Part shown: positions 8,023 through 16,237 of the stretch, one piece after another
Layout of the letters: every line of letters begins with the position of its first letter
Position numbering within the stretch: the stretch's first letter is position 1
Assembly (NCBI RefSeq): GCF_029888045.1
Contig: NZ_JARXRN010000028.1
Span: forward strand, 356,855 to 420,854
Source: Luteimonas rhizosphaericola
GTDB lineage: Bacteria > Pseudomonadota > Gammaproteobacteria > Xanthomonadales > Xanthomonadaceae
DNA: 64,000 bases
Reading direction: 5' to 3'
The notes under the pieces: generated by a model
Database searches by the model: none
Seen by the model: the letters and a program-made list of their open reading frames with translations, nothing else
Told to the model about the DNA's origin: nothing
Made by a program: the position numbers and the translations under genes

Positions 8023-8912
8023 TCCACGACGCGATCGTCGCCGGTGGCAGCTATGCCGGCATGGCCGCGGCCCTGCAGCTGCTCCGCGCGCGGCGGCGGG
8101 TGCTGGTGATCGACGCGGGCCAGCGGCGCAATCGCGCGGCGGCCACCTCGCACGGGTTCCTCACCCACGACGGCGCCGATCCCGCGGAGATCGCGCGCAC
8201 CGCACGTGCGCAGCTGGCGCGCTATTCCACGCTGACGTGGGTGGACGACGTCGTGGTCTCGGCTTCCGGCGAACGCGACGCCTTTACTGTCGAGACCGGC
8301 GGCGGCACCTCGCATGAAGGGCGGCGCCTGCTGCTGGCGATCGGCGTGTCCGACGCACTGCCGGCGCTGCCGGGCCTGGCCGAACGCTGGGGCCGGAGCG
8401 TGTTCCACTGCCCGTACTGCCATGGCTACGAGCTCGACCGCGGCGCGATCGGCGTGATCGCCACCGGGCCCCTGTCGCTGCACCAGGCGCTGCTGCTGGC
8501 GGAATGGGGCACGGTGACGCTGCTCGCCAATGGCGCACTGGACCTCGATGCAGACGCGCGCGCGTCACTGCACCAGCGCGGGGTCGCGATCGAGGCCACG
8601 CCCGTCGCCAGGCTCGACGGCCGTGCCGATGCGGTGCTGGCCGACGGGCGCGTGCTGCGTTTCGCCGGCCTGTTCGCCGCGCCGCGCAATGCACCGGCGA
8701 GCGATCTCGCGCAGCAGCTCGGGTGCGGGCTGATGGACACGCCGATGGGCGTCCAGATCCGCACCGACGAGGCGAAGCAGACCACGGTGCCCGGCGTCTA
8801 CGCCTGCGGCGATGCTGCGCGCGTGCCGCACTCGGTCTCGCTGGCCGTCGGCGATGGCGCCTGGGCCGGGGCGCAGGTACACCAGTCGCTGGTGTTCCCG
8901 GCAGCGACCTGA
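8019..8912 (+). CDS. FAD-dependent thioredoxin-reductase-like oxidoreductase
   Basis: A 297-residue flavoprotein. FAD site [16 protein letters not shown], redox disulfide CPYC in [13 protein letters not shown](P) domain [17 protein letters not shown], and the second FAD motif [12 protein letters not shown]. Architecture and length match the TrxR/AhpF-like class used in bacilli and Xanthomonads for small disulfide reduction (e.g. near HcaR/Rrf2 regulators). The canonical second nucleotide GxGxxA reads ATGPLS, so NAD(P)H binding may be unusual. ATGA overlap with the Rrf2 gene places it under that regulator. Confidence 0.88.
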   Translation: MIHDAIVAGGSYAGMAAALQLLRARRRVLVIDAGQRRNRAAATSHGFLTHDGADPAEIARTARAQLARYSTLTWVDDVVVSASGERDAFTVETGGGTSHEGRRLLLAIGVSDALPALPGLAERWGRSVFHCPYCHGYELDRGAIGVIATGPLSLHQALLLAEWGTVTLLANGALDLDADARASLHQRGVAIEATPVARLDGRADAVLADGRVLRFAGLFAAPRNAPASDLAQQLGCGLMDTPMGVQIRTDEAKQTTVPGVYACGDAARVPHSVSLAVGDGAWAGAQVHQSLVFPAAT

Positions 8913-9298
8913 GCGCGGCGCACGGACTGCGCATTCGTCGTCGCCGCGCAGTGGCGTGCACGCGTTCGGGCGGCCGCATGCGGGCCGATTTCGGCGGGGC
9001 GTCGGGGGCGGGTGCAGGTGGGCGCGGCAGGGCGTGCGGGGGGAAGCGCCTCCCCCGGCACGGCCACCCGCGTTCATCTCCGTTTCCCCGCTGGGCCCGG
9101 AAGTGCTGTATGGTGCGCGCACTGTTCAAAGCGGGATCACGGTACATCGTGGCCCGATGCGGTAGATCACAGGCGCCATGGTCGAAGACGGCCGCTCCAG
9201 ACGATCCGCTACATCGCTCGCGTTACCCCTTGCTCGATACAGTCCCGGCACCGCGCATCGCGGGCCGTGTGTCCCCAACTGATCCAAGGAGTAACACC
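8913..9298 (+). promoter_or_regulatory. Long leader region of the cold-shock gene
   Basis: There is no gene in these 386 bp. Cold-shock genes of the cspA type usually carry a long structured 5' leader acting as an RNA thermosensor, and the region immediately before the ATG (9130-9298) is less GC-rich than the flanks, with an AAGGAG-type site at 9287-9292. The promoter position and any structure are not resolved by eye. Confidence 0.4.
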
Positions 9299-9508
9299 AT
9301 GTCTGAACGTCAGACCGGCACCGTCAAGTGGTTCAACGACGCCAAGGGCTTCGGCTTCATCACCCCGCAGAGCGGTCCCGACCTGTTCGTGCACTTCCGT
9401 TCCATCCAGGGCAGCGGCTTCAAGTCGCTCCAGGAAGGACAGCAGGTGTCGTTCAAGGTCGCGCAGGGCCAGAAGGGCCTGCAGGCCGAGGAAGTGCAGG
9501 CCGAGTAA
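9299..9508 (+). CDS. Cold-shock domain protein (CspA family)
   Basis: A 69-residue OB-fold protein, complete. RNP1 is KGFGFI and RNP2 is DLFVHF; the start [19 protein letters not shown] is preceded by AAGGAG. It binds single-stranded RNA/DNA and acts as an RNA chaperone. The usual RNP2 (VFVHFSAI) reads LFVHFRSI. A strong intrinsic terminator follows 40 bp after the stop. Monocistronic. Confidence 0.97.
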   Translation: MSERQTGTVKWFNDAKGFGFITPQSGPDLFVHFRSIQGSGFKSLQEGQQVSFKVAQGQKGLQAEEVQAE

Positions 9509-9546
9509 GCCTGCCGCGACGTCCGCGTCGCACTTGCAGTGACACG

Positions 9547-9580
9547 AAAAACCCCGGGCGGAAACGTCCGGGGTTTTTTC
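9547..9580 (+). terminator. Rho-independent terminator after the cold-shock gene
   Basis: An ACCCCGG arm and a CCGGGGT arm flank a short interior stem and GAAA loop, followed by a run of six T at 9574-9579. The A-run before the stem makes it potentially bidirectional. Confidence 0.9.
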
Positions 9581-9715
9581 GTGGGCGCGAAAAAAAAGGA
9601 AGCGCCCTGCGCTTCCCGTGACCAAAGTATCGTCCGTGCCCGGGCTTGCGGCAAGACCCTGCGCGTCCTGCAGCATCGCCGCCCTGTCGAACCGGCAGGC
9701 CAGGCGAGCGATGCG

Positions 9716-10119
9716 ATGACCACGCGCGATCAGCGGATCTACTACCACGGCACCCGCGCGGACCTGCGCACGGGCGACCTGCTGGTGCCCGGATGCACCT
9801 CGAACTTCGGCACCCGGCGGACGTCGCGCTTCGTCTACCTGACGGCCACGCTGGACGCGGCCACGTGGGGCGCGGAACTCGCGGTGGGCGAGGGGCGCGG
9901 CCGCATCTACATCGTCGAACCCACCGGCCCCTCGAGGACGATCCCAACCTCACCGACACGCGCTTCCGCGGCAACCCCACGCAGTCCTACCGGTCGCGCG
10001 ATCCGCTGCGCATCGTCGGCGAAGTGGAGCACTGGGTGGGTCACCCGCCCGAACTGCTGGCGCGGATGCGGGCGGGCCTGGCGGCGCTCGGACCGCGCGC
10101 CGATCCGATCGAGGATTGA
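9716..10119 (+). pseudogene. arr: Rifampin ADP-ribosyltransferase (Arr family), frameshifted
   Basis: The first frame from ATG 9716 reads MTTRDQRIYYHGTRADLRTG, then FVYLTATLDAATWGAELA and GRGRIYIVEPTGP, the Arr fold. At the C4 run 9928-9931 the match jumps to the next frame and continues EDDPNLTDTRFRGNPTQSYR, then EVEHWVGHPP, ending at 10119. Adding one C would give an intact protein of about 134 residues, near the family length. Arr inactivates rifampin by NAD-dependent ADP-ribosylation. As read the gene is broken; a sequencing error in the homopolymer is the alternative. Confidence 0.85.
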
Positions 10120-10190
10120 TCCGGCCGCAGTCCTGGCCGCATCAGCGGCGGTGCCGCCACCGCGCAGCCGCCGCTGCTGCGAAGGGGGCG

Positions 10191-11138
10191 TTACAGGTAC
10201 CGGTCCAGGAATGCCAGCATCGCCTGCGCGATCTCGTCGCCGTGGGTCTCGAGCGCGAGGTGGCCGGTGTCGAGGAAGCGCACCTGCGCCTCGGGGTTGT
10301 CGCGTTTGAACGCCTCGGCGCCGGCCGGCAGGAAGAAGGGATCGTTACGGCCCCAGATCGCCAGCGTCGGCGGCCGGTGCTCGCGGAAGTAGGCGTGCAG
10401 CTGCGCGTACTGCCTCACGTTGCTGCCGTAGTCGGCGAGAAGTTCGACCTGCGGTTCCACGCCGATGCGTTCGATCGCGGCCGCCGCCAGCTGCCAGGGC
10501 TCGGGCGCGATCAGCGACGGGTCCGGCGCGCCTTCGGTGTACTGCCAGCGGATCATGTCGGGCGTATTGAAGCGGCGCAGCGCGGCGAGGTTCTCCGCGG
10601 TGGGCGCGTCCCAGGCCTTGCGCATGTCGGCCCAGCCCTCGCTCAGTCCCTCCTCGTAGGCGTTGCCGTTCTGGCTCACGATCGCGCTGATGCGCTCCGG
10701 GTGCCGCACCGCCAGGCGCCAGCCCACGGGCGCGCCGTAGTCGAACACGTAGATCGCGTAGCGCTCCAGGCCCTTGGCTGCGGTGAAGGCGTCGACCACG
10801 TCGGTCAGCCGGTCGAAGGTGTAGCGGAACCCGGTGTCGGGACGCACGGTGGTCTGGCCGAAGCCGGGCAGGTCCGGCGCGAGGACGTGGTAGCGCTGCG
10901 CGAGCTGCGGGATCAGGTCGCGGAACATGTACGACGAGGCCGCGAACCCGTGCAGCAGCAGCACGGTGGGCGCCTGCGGCGATCCGGCCTCGCGGTAGAA
11001 CACGTCCACGCCCTGGACCTCGAGCGTGCGGTGGTGGACCGGAACCGGGCGGTGGTCGACCGGTTCGGGGCGGTCCGAGGCATGCGCGGTGGCCGCGACG
11101 CCGAGCAGGAGGGGGAGCAGGGCGGCGATGGATTTCAT
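10191..11138 (-). CDS. Exported alpha/beta hydrolase, epoxide hydrolase/dehalogenase-like
   Basis: A 315-residue protein with a signal peptide (MKSIAALLPLLLGVAATAHA). Oxyanion motif LLLHGFAASSYMF; the nucleophile elbow VFDYGAPVG carries Asp rather than Ser, as in epoxide hydrolases, haloalkane dehalogenases and fluoroacetate dehalogenases. Acid in WGRNDPFF and base His in DTGHLALE complete the triad. Tyr residues in the cap could assist epoxide opening. Periplasmic location is predicted. It is divergent from a CGNR-type regulator with shared operator repeats. Confidence 0.88.
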   Translation of the reverse strand: MKSIAALLPLLLGVAATAHASDRPEPVDHRPVPVHHRTLEVQGVDVFYREAGSPQAPTVLLLHGFAASSYMFRDLIPQLAQRYHVLAPDLPGFGQTTVRPDTGFRYTFDRLTDVVDAFTAAKGLERYAIYVFDYGAPVGWRLAVRHPERISAIVSQNGNAYEEGLSEGWADMRKAWDAPTAENLAALRRFNTPDMIRWQYTEGAPDPSLIAPEPWQLAAAAIERIGVEPQVELLADYGSNVRQYAQLHAYFREHRPPTLAIWGRNDPFFLPAGAEAFKRDNPEAQVRFLDTGHLALETHGDEIAQAMLAFLDRYL

Positions 11139-11172
11139 GGGGTTCTCCAGGCGGGATGGGACGGGGGTTCAC

Positions 11173-11270
11173 CCGAGTAACCGTATAAAATGACAAATAA
11201 AGGTTACTCGGAGGTGGCGCAGGATGGCCCGGGTGGGGTAACCTGTCAATAGTTGATTTGAAGGTTACTC
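11173..11270. promoter_or_regulatory. Repeated GGTTACTC operator in the divergent promoter
   Basis: CCGAGTAACC (11173-11182) and GGTTACTCGG (11202-11211) form a perfect 10-bp inverted repeat with a 19-bp spacer. A further GGTAACC is at 11237-11243 and GGTTACTC at 11263-11270, directly touching the regulator ATG. The AT-rich TATAAAAT between the first pair (11183-11190 area) looks like a -10 element. Likely binding sites for the adjacent CGNR protein. Confidence 0.65.
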
Positions 11271-11873
11271 ATGCCGAAGCTCGCCGGACCCCCGCCGCAG
11301 GCCGACCCGCCGTTCGTGGGCGACCACCTGGCGATGGATCTGCTCAACACCCAGGCCCGCGTGGAAGGCGTGGAGATCGACGCCTGGGCCTCGGGCGCCG
11401 ACGTGCTGCGCTGGCTGGCGCGCCAGGGCATCGCCCCGGCCCCGGGCGCCGGCCGCGTGGACGAGACGGAACTGCTCGCGCGCGCCGTCGACCTGCGCGC
11501 GCAGGCGCGCCGGCTGATCGTTGCGCGCACGCAGGGCAGCGCCGGCGATCCCGCCGGCCTCAATGCGCACCTGCATGCCTGTCCCGCCACGTCGAGCCTG
11601 CAGCGCGACGACGCAAGCGGATTCGTGCTGGTCCGGTCGGCGCGCGGCGACGCCATCGCCCGCCTGCTCCTGCCGGTGGCCGAGGCGGTGGCGGAACTGC
11701 TGGCGGAGGCGGATTTCAGCCTGGTGCGCCAGTGCGAGCATCCCGACTGCGTGCTGTGGTTCTTCGATCGCACAAAGTCGCACCGGCGCCGCTGGTGCAG
11801 CATGGCGGTGTGCGGCAACCGCCACAAGGCGGCGCGGTTCCGCGCCAGCCGGCGCGACGGCGCGGCCGGCTGA
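11271..11873 (+). CDS. ABATE/CGNR zinc-finger transcriptional regulator
   Basis: A 200-residue protein. The N-terminal ABATE-like ligand domain shows FVGDHLAMDLLNT, and the C-terminal CGNR zinc finger has CEHPDC...WFFDRTKSHRRRWCSMAVCGNRHKAARF, with four Cys ligands. Proteins of this family are putative stress-linked transcription factors. Its ATG abuts an operator half-site and it faces the exported hydrolase gene, so it probably controls both. Confidence 0.9.
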   Translation: MPKLAGPPPQADPPFVGDHLAMDLLNTQARVEGVEIDAWASGADVLRWLARQGIAPAPGAGRVDETELLARAVDLRAQARRLIVARTQGSAGDPAGLNAHLHACPATSSLQRDDASGFVLVRSARGDAIARLLLPVAEAVAELLAEADFSLVRQCEHPDCVLWFFDRTKSHRRRWCSMAVCGNRHKAARFRASRRDGAAG

Positions 11874-11938
11874 TCCGGGCCTGCAGGGGTCATCGCGCCG
11901 GAACGCCAACGCCGGCGCGACGATTCCCGATGCCGCCC

Positions 11939-12382
11939 TCAGGGCAGCGGCGTGCGCATGCCGACGGCCAGGCGGTTCCAGCCGTTGATCTCCACCACCA
12001 GGAAGGTCAGCTCGGCGATCCCGGTCTGGTCGAAGTGCTCGACCAGCGGCGCGTAGTCGGCGTCTGCGGCGTTGGTCGCCTCGATCCGGGTCAGCGATTC
12101 GGCCCAGCCCAGCGCCGCGCGCTCGCGCGCATCGAACAGCCGGCTCTCGCGCCACCCGGCCAGGGTGTCGAGCTTGCGCGGGTCCTCGCCGGCCTCGCGC
12201 AATTCGCGCGCGTGCATGTCCAGGCAGTAGGCGCAGCCGTTGATCTGCGACACGCGCAGCTTGACGAGTCCCGACAGGCGCGGGCCGAGGCCGCCCGCCT
12301 GCAGGGATTCGGCGAGCGCGACCATGGCCTTGAACGCCTTGGGCGCGAGCTTGGGGTAGGGAACGCGGGGAGAGTGCGACAT
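11939..12382 (-). CDS. Carboxymuconolactone decarboxylase / AhpD-like protein
   Basis: A 147-residue protein starting MSHSPRVPYPKLAPKAF. The AhpD-type redox centre is CAYCLDMH (CxxC plus His three residues on), within KLRVSQINGCAYC. This is the 'COE' partner (carboxymuconolactone decarboxylase/oxidoreductase/epimerase) that normally accompanies ECF41 sigma factors, and the sigma gene lies 79 bp upstream on the same strand. An ECF41-type promoter precedes it. Probably a peroxide or electrophile-reducing disulfide enzyme. Confidence 0.92.
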   Translation of the reverse strand: MSHSPRVPYPKLAPKAFKAMVALAESLQAGGLGPRLSGLVKLRVSQINGCAYCLDMHARELREAGEDPRKLDTLAGWRESRLFDARERAALGWAESLTRIEATNAADADYAPLVEHFDQTGIAELTFLVVEINGWNRLAVGMRTPLP

Positions 12383-12426
12383 GGAGACTCCGGGGATCGC
12401 GGCCACCATGGCCGCTTCACCGGGAG

Positions 12427-12453
12427 GACGGGCGAGCGCCTTCGCGCGTGACA
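12427..12453 (-). promoter_or_regulatory. ECF41-type promoter of the AhpD-like gene
   Basis: On the minus strand TGTCACG (12453-12447), 16 bp, CGTC (12430-12427). This matches the published ECF41 target consensus (TGTCACA, about 16 bp, CGTC). It lies 45 bp before the AhpD-like start codon. Confidence 0.8.
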
Positions 12454-12461
12454 CCGCGCGC

Positions 12462-13325
12462 TCAGTGCAGCCGCAACTTGTCGGGATTCATCTGGTTGAG
12501 TACTTCCAGGATCCGCTCGCCGTCGCTGACGATGGTGGTCACCGACTTCAGCCGCCCGTCGACGAAGCGCAGCCCCGCCAGTTCGCCATTCACCCGGCCG
12601 AGGCGCCAGTGCGTGCCGTGCGGCGCGCGCCGCGCCACCGCCCGGTACAGGCGCGCGATGCGGTCGGCGCCTTCCAGCGGCCGCAGCGCGGCGATGGCCT
12701 TGCCGCCGCCGTCCGAACGCAGCCGCGCATCGGCGTGCAGCAGGGCCATGATCGCGTCGCGGTCGCCGCTGGACGAGGCGTGCAGGAAGCGTTCGAGCAG
12801 CGCGCGGTGGCGCTCGGGCGCGACCTCGGGAAACCGTGCGCGGCCGGCCTGCACGCGTTCGCGCGCGCGGTGCACCATCTGCCGGCAGTTCGCCTCGCCG
12901 TGGCCGAGCATCGCCGCGATGTGGGCGTAGTCGTAGTCGAACACCTCGCGCAGCAGGAACGCCGCGCGCTCTTCCGGGCCCAGGCGCTCGAGCAGCGCGA
13001 GGAACGCGATCGACACCTGCTCGGCGAGTTCCGCGCGGCCGGCGGGGCCGGGCGAGTCGTCGATGGTGAGCGGTTCGGGCAGCCAGGGGCCGACGTAGTC
13101 GGTGCGCGCATGGCTGGCCAGGCGCAGGCGGTCGATGCCCAGACGGGTGACGGTGGCCACCAGCCAGCCGGTCGGATCGCGCACGTCGGCCGGATCGGCC
13201 TGGCGCCAGCGCAGCCAGGCGTCCTGCACCGTGTCCTCGGCATCGGCGCGCGTGCCCAGCATGCGGTAGGCGAGCGCCAGCAGGCGCGGGCGATGGGTTT
13301 CGAAGATCTGGTCGTGCGGGCTCAT
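12462..13325 (-). CDS. ECF sigma factor of group ECF41 (SigJ-like)
   Basis: A 287-residue sigma factor with sigma-2 (YRMLGTRADAEDTVQDAWLRW) and sigma-4 (LERLGPEERAAFLLREVFDYDYAHIA) regions and a fused SnoaL-like C-terminal domain. All three ECF41 signatures are present: WLPEP in the linker, DGGGK and NPDKL in the extension. In this group the C-terminal extension replaces a separate anti-sigma factor and tunes activity. Identical-geometry promoters lie before this gene and before its AhpD-like partner, implying autoregulation. Confidence 0.95.
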   Translation of the reverse strand: MSPHDQIFETHRPRLLALAYRMLGTRADAEDTVQDAWLRWRQADPADVRDPTGWLVATVTRLGIDRLRLASHARTDYVGPWLPEPLTIDDSPGPAGRAELAEQVSIAFLALLERLGPEERAAFLLREVFDYDYAHIAAMLGHGEANCRQMVHRARERVQAGRARFPEVAPERHRALLERFLHASSSGDRDAIMALLHADARLRSDGGGKAIAALRPLEGADRIARLYRAVARRAPHGTHWRLGRVNGELAGLRFVDGRLKSVTTIVSDGERILEVLNQMNPDKLRLH

Positions 13326-13333
13326 GCCGGGAG

Positions 13334-13360
13334 GACGGACGGGGGCGTGCGGGCGTGACA
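13334..13360 (-). promoter_or_regulatory. ECF41-type promoter of the sigma gene itself
   Basis: Minus strand TGTCACG (13360-13354), 16 bp, CGTC (13337-13334), exactly the geometry seen before the partner gene. The -10 ends only 8 bp before the start codon at 13325, so the mRNA would be leaderless or nearly so. Confidence 0.75.
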
Positions 13361-13545
13361 GTGGCGACCGGAGCGGTGGGGCCTGGCCCGGTGGCCGGCG
13401 GTCCGCCAGCATTCTGCACGCGGCGAAGCCACGTGGCCCGCGCAGGCGGCCGGTATCGACAGCGCGCCGGGGCCGGGCGCGCACCCGCCCGGGACGGTGC
13501 CCGCCGCCCGCCGGGTGGCAGGCCGCGGGAAGCGGCCTGTCGCCT

Positions 13546-14199
13546 TCAGCCCGCGCTGGCCGCGAGCGGCGTATTGAGCAGCTGCTGCTCCCACAGGTAG
13601 GCGATGCCGCTGCCGCCGGCGTGGTACTTGAGCACCTCGGTCAGTTCCGCGGCATGTTCGGTGCGGGCCCAGTCGCGCTGCCACTCCGAGGCCACGGCCA
13701 GCCAGGTCATCATGTTGGCGCCGGCGGCGAGCATGCGCTGGATCGCCACCTCGTGCGCCTCGACCGAGGTGCCACCCGACGCATCGGTCACCACGGTCAC
13801 GTCCCAGCCCTCGCCCAGCGCCTGGATCACCGGCATCGCCACGCAGATTTCGGTCCAGAGGCCGGCGATGATCAGTTGCTTGCGGCCGGTCGCCTTCACC
13901 GCGTCGACCACCTTGCGATCTTCCCAGGTGTTGATGAAAGTGCGGTCGATGACTTCCTGGCCGGGAAACACGTCCGTGATGTGCGGGAACAGCAGTCCGC
14001 CGCGCGCGGCGACCACGCTGGTCAGGATGGCAGGCACGCCGAAGGCCTTCGCGGTCTTCGCCAGCGCGGTGGTGTTGTTGACCACCGCCTGCGGGTCGTG
14101 GCTGTTGAGGTTCGCCAGCTGGTAGGGCTGGTGGTCGATCAGCACGAGGACCGAATCCTCCGGGCGAAGCAGCGAGTCGAGGCCGTTGCGGATCTTCAT
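13546..14199 (-). CDS. Isochorismatase-like cysteine hydrolase (YcaC type)
   Basis: A 217-residue protein. Catalytic Asp in VLVLIDHQPYQL, and the nucleophile Cys in IAGLWTEICVAMPVI with the cis-peptide region just before; Lys of the triad is expected near FPHITDVFPGQ. YcaC-like proteins are octameric hydrolases of unknown physiological substrate. AGGAGCGACC precedes the ATG. Divergent from a LysR regulator. Confidence 0.9.
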   Translation of the reverse strand: MKIRNGLDSLLRPEDSVLVLIDHQPYQLANLNSHDPQAVVNNTTALAKTAKAFGVPAILTSVVAARGGLLFPHITDVFPGQEVIDRTFINTWEDRKVVDAVKATGRKQLIIAGLWTEICVAMPVIQALGEGWDVTVVTDASGGTSVEAHEVAIQRMLAAGANMMTWLAVASEWQRDWARTEHAAELTEVLKYHAGGSGIAYLWEQQLLNTPLAASAG

Positions 14200-14436
14200 G
14201 GGTCGCTCCTTGGTTGCCCGTGCGGGCAGCGGTCAATCGGGGGAAGGGAGGCGCATGCCGGCTGGAACGCGGCGCGCCGGGACACTGTGTCACCGGCTCC
14301 GGCGTGCCGGTAGGGCCGTCGCGTGTCAAGCTGTGTCGCGCGCGGCGGAACGCGGCACGCGCTTCGCAAACCCCCGGCGCCCGCACGCGCGCAACGCATC
14401 GGGCGCTTCGCCACGCTGCCCGCAGAGAACGCACGC

Positions 14437-15351
14437 ATGGACATCGAGGAACTGCGCACCTTCGTGGCCGTGGCCGACGCCGGCGGCATCTCGCCCGCCG
14501 CGCGCAGGCTGGGCGTGCCGAAGTCGATCGTCAGCCGCCGGCTCGCCCGCTTGGAGGCCGACCTCGGCGTGCAGCTGCTCGCGCGCACCACGCGCGGCGC
14601 GGCGGTGACCGAGGCCGGGCTTGCGTTCCGCGAACATGCCGCGCGCGCATGCACCGAGATCGACGCCGCGCGCGATGCGCTGGCCCCCGCCGGCGAACTG
14701 CGCGGGCGGCTGCGGATCTCCGCGCCGCTGTCGTTCGGCCCGACCCATTTCGCGCCCGTGCTGGCCGACCTGGCGCAGCGCCATCCGCAGCTGCACGTGC
14801 ACACCGTCTACAGCGACCGCTTCGTCGACCTGGTCGCCGAAGGGTTCGACTGCGCGATCCGCGTAGGCTACCTCGAGGATTCGAGCCTGATCGCGCGACG
14901 CGTCGGGCCGCTGTACGGCAAGCTCGTCGCCAGCCCGGACTACATCCGCGCCCACGGCGCGCCCGAGGCCCCGGACGAACTCGCCGCGCACGAAGCACTG
15001 ATGCAGGGCACCGAGTCCTGGCAGTTCCTCGATGGCGATCGCGTGGTGAGCGTGCGCCCCAACGGGCGCTTCAAGGCCGACAACGGCACCGCGCTGCTCG
15101 CCGCCGCGCTGGCCGGGCTGGGCGTGGGCTGGCTGCCCGACGGCTTGACCGACGAACACGTCGCCTCGGGCGCGCTGGTGCCGCTGATGACCCGGTTCCC
15201 GCCGCCGCCGGCCGGCATCTACGTGATCCGTCCGCCCGGCTCGCAGCCGACGCGCAAGGTGCGCGCGCTCACCGATCTGCTGATCGCATGCTTCGACCAG
15301 GGCGCACCCGCATCGCAGAACCCCTCGCGGCACGTCCCGGCGTCACGCTGA
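14437..15351 (+). CDS. LysR-family regulator
   Basis: A 304-residue regulator starting MDIEELRTFVAVADAGGIS; the frame opens at 14323 but this start fits the family. The HTH is PAARRLGVPKSIVSRRLARLE. The effector domain begins near GRLRISAPLSFG, as in the DsdC/CrgA-like branch that often controls quinone or aldehyde detoxification genes. It is transcribed away from the isochorismatase-like gene, 237 bp between starts, and probably regulates it. Confidence 0.93.
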   Translation: MDIEELRTFVAVADAGGISPAARRLGVPKSIVSRRLARLEADLGVQLLARTTRGAAVTEAGLAFREHAARACTEIDAARDALAPAGELRGRLRISAPLSFGPTHFAPVLADLAQRHPQLHVHTVYSDRFVDLVAEGFDCAIRVGYLEDSSLIARRVGPLYGKLVASPDYIRAHGAPEAPDELAAHEALMQGTESWQFLDGDRVVSVRPNGRFKADNGTALLAAALAGLGVGWLPDGLTDEHVASGALVPLMTRFPPPPAGIYVIRPPGSQPTRKVRALTDLLIACFDQGAPASQNPSRHVPASR

Positions 15352-15373
15352 GGGGCGCGACGCCGTCGCGCGG

Positions 15374-16237
15374 TCAGGCCTCCCAGTCCATCCACTCGCC
15401 CGGCGCCAGCACGCGGATCGCGAGCGCATGCGGATCGGCCGCCGCGCGCAGGCGGTCGAGCGGGGCGTCGACCTCGACGTACTCGGCCATGCCCGAGACA
15501 CCGTAATGGATCGGCACCAGCACGCGCGCGCCGAGGATGGTCGCGGCCGCGACCGCCTGTTCCGGTGTCAGCACGCCGGGTTGACCGCTGACCGGCTTGC
15601 GGAAACCGAAGCGCGCGCCGTTGACCGGCAGGAACGCGGCATCGAACGGACCGTACTGGCGCCCGATCTTCCACCAGTGGCCGTGCCACAGCGTGTCGCC
15701 GCCATGGAAGATGCGTCGGCCGCCCGCCGAGACGACCCACGACACCTGCGGGTCGCCGTAGCCGTCCGCAGCCGGCACCGCGGTCGCAGTGAAGTCGCCG
15801 AGCAACTGCGGCTCCCAGTGCGCGGCGGACCACGCGCGCGTGGCGTCGGGGAGCGGACGCGGATTCGTGCCCGCCGGATGGACCAGGGTGCCCCCGTTGC
15901 CGAGTACGTCCGCCACCGCCTGGGCATCGAAATGATCCCCATGGGCATGGGTCACCAGCACATAGCGGGCGCCCGGTGCACCGCCGACCGGCACCCGTCG
16001 ATCGGGGAGCGCGTCGCCCCAGACGTTCGGGTCGATCAGTGGGTCGATGAAGAGGGTCGCATCAGGCAGCTGCAGGCGGATGCCGGCCCAGGCCAGGCGC
16101 TGGATGCGCAGGCGGACGCGCGTGCCGGCCGCGATCGTCCCGATGGCGGGCACCAGCGACCCGGCGGCGAGTCCGGCGCATCCGCGCAGGAACCGCCTGC
16201 GGCCCGGGTGCGCGCGCGCCGCGTCGTCGACGCTCAT
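15374..16237 (-). CDS. Tat-exported MBL-fold metallohydrolase
   Basis: A 287-residue protein with a twin-arginine signal (RRRFLRGCAGLAAGSLVPA). The metal motif is intact: VTHAHGDHFDA, with later ligands in GGDTLWHGHW and VPIHYG. The fold and sequence resemble UlaG/NAPE-PLD-like periplasmic hydrolases acting on phosphodiesters or lactones. The start overlaps the stop of the upstream MBL gene (ATGA), so the two are one operon. Confidence 0.88.
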   Translation of the reverse strand: MSVDDAARAHPGRRRFLRGCAGLAAGSLVPAIGTIAAGTRVRLRIQRLAWAGIRLQLPDATLFIDPLIDPNVWGDALPDRRVPVGGAPGARYVLVTHAHGDHFDAQAVADVLGNGGTLVHPAGTNPRPLPDATRAWSAAHWEPQLLGDFTATAVPAADGYGDPQVSWVVSAGGRRIFHGGDTLWHGHWWKIGRQYGPFDAAFLPVNGARFGFRKPVSGQPGVLTPEQAVAAATILGARVLVPIHYGVSGMAEYVEVDAPLDRLRAAADPHALAIRVLAPGEWMDWEA

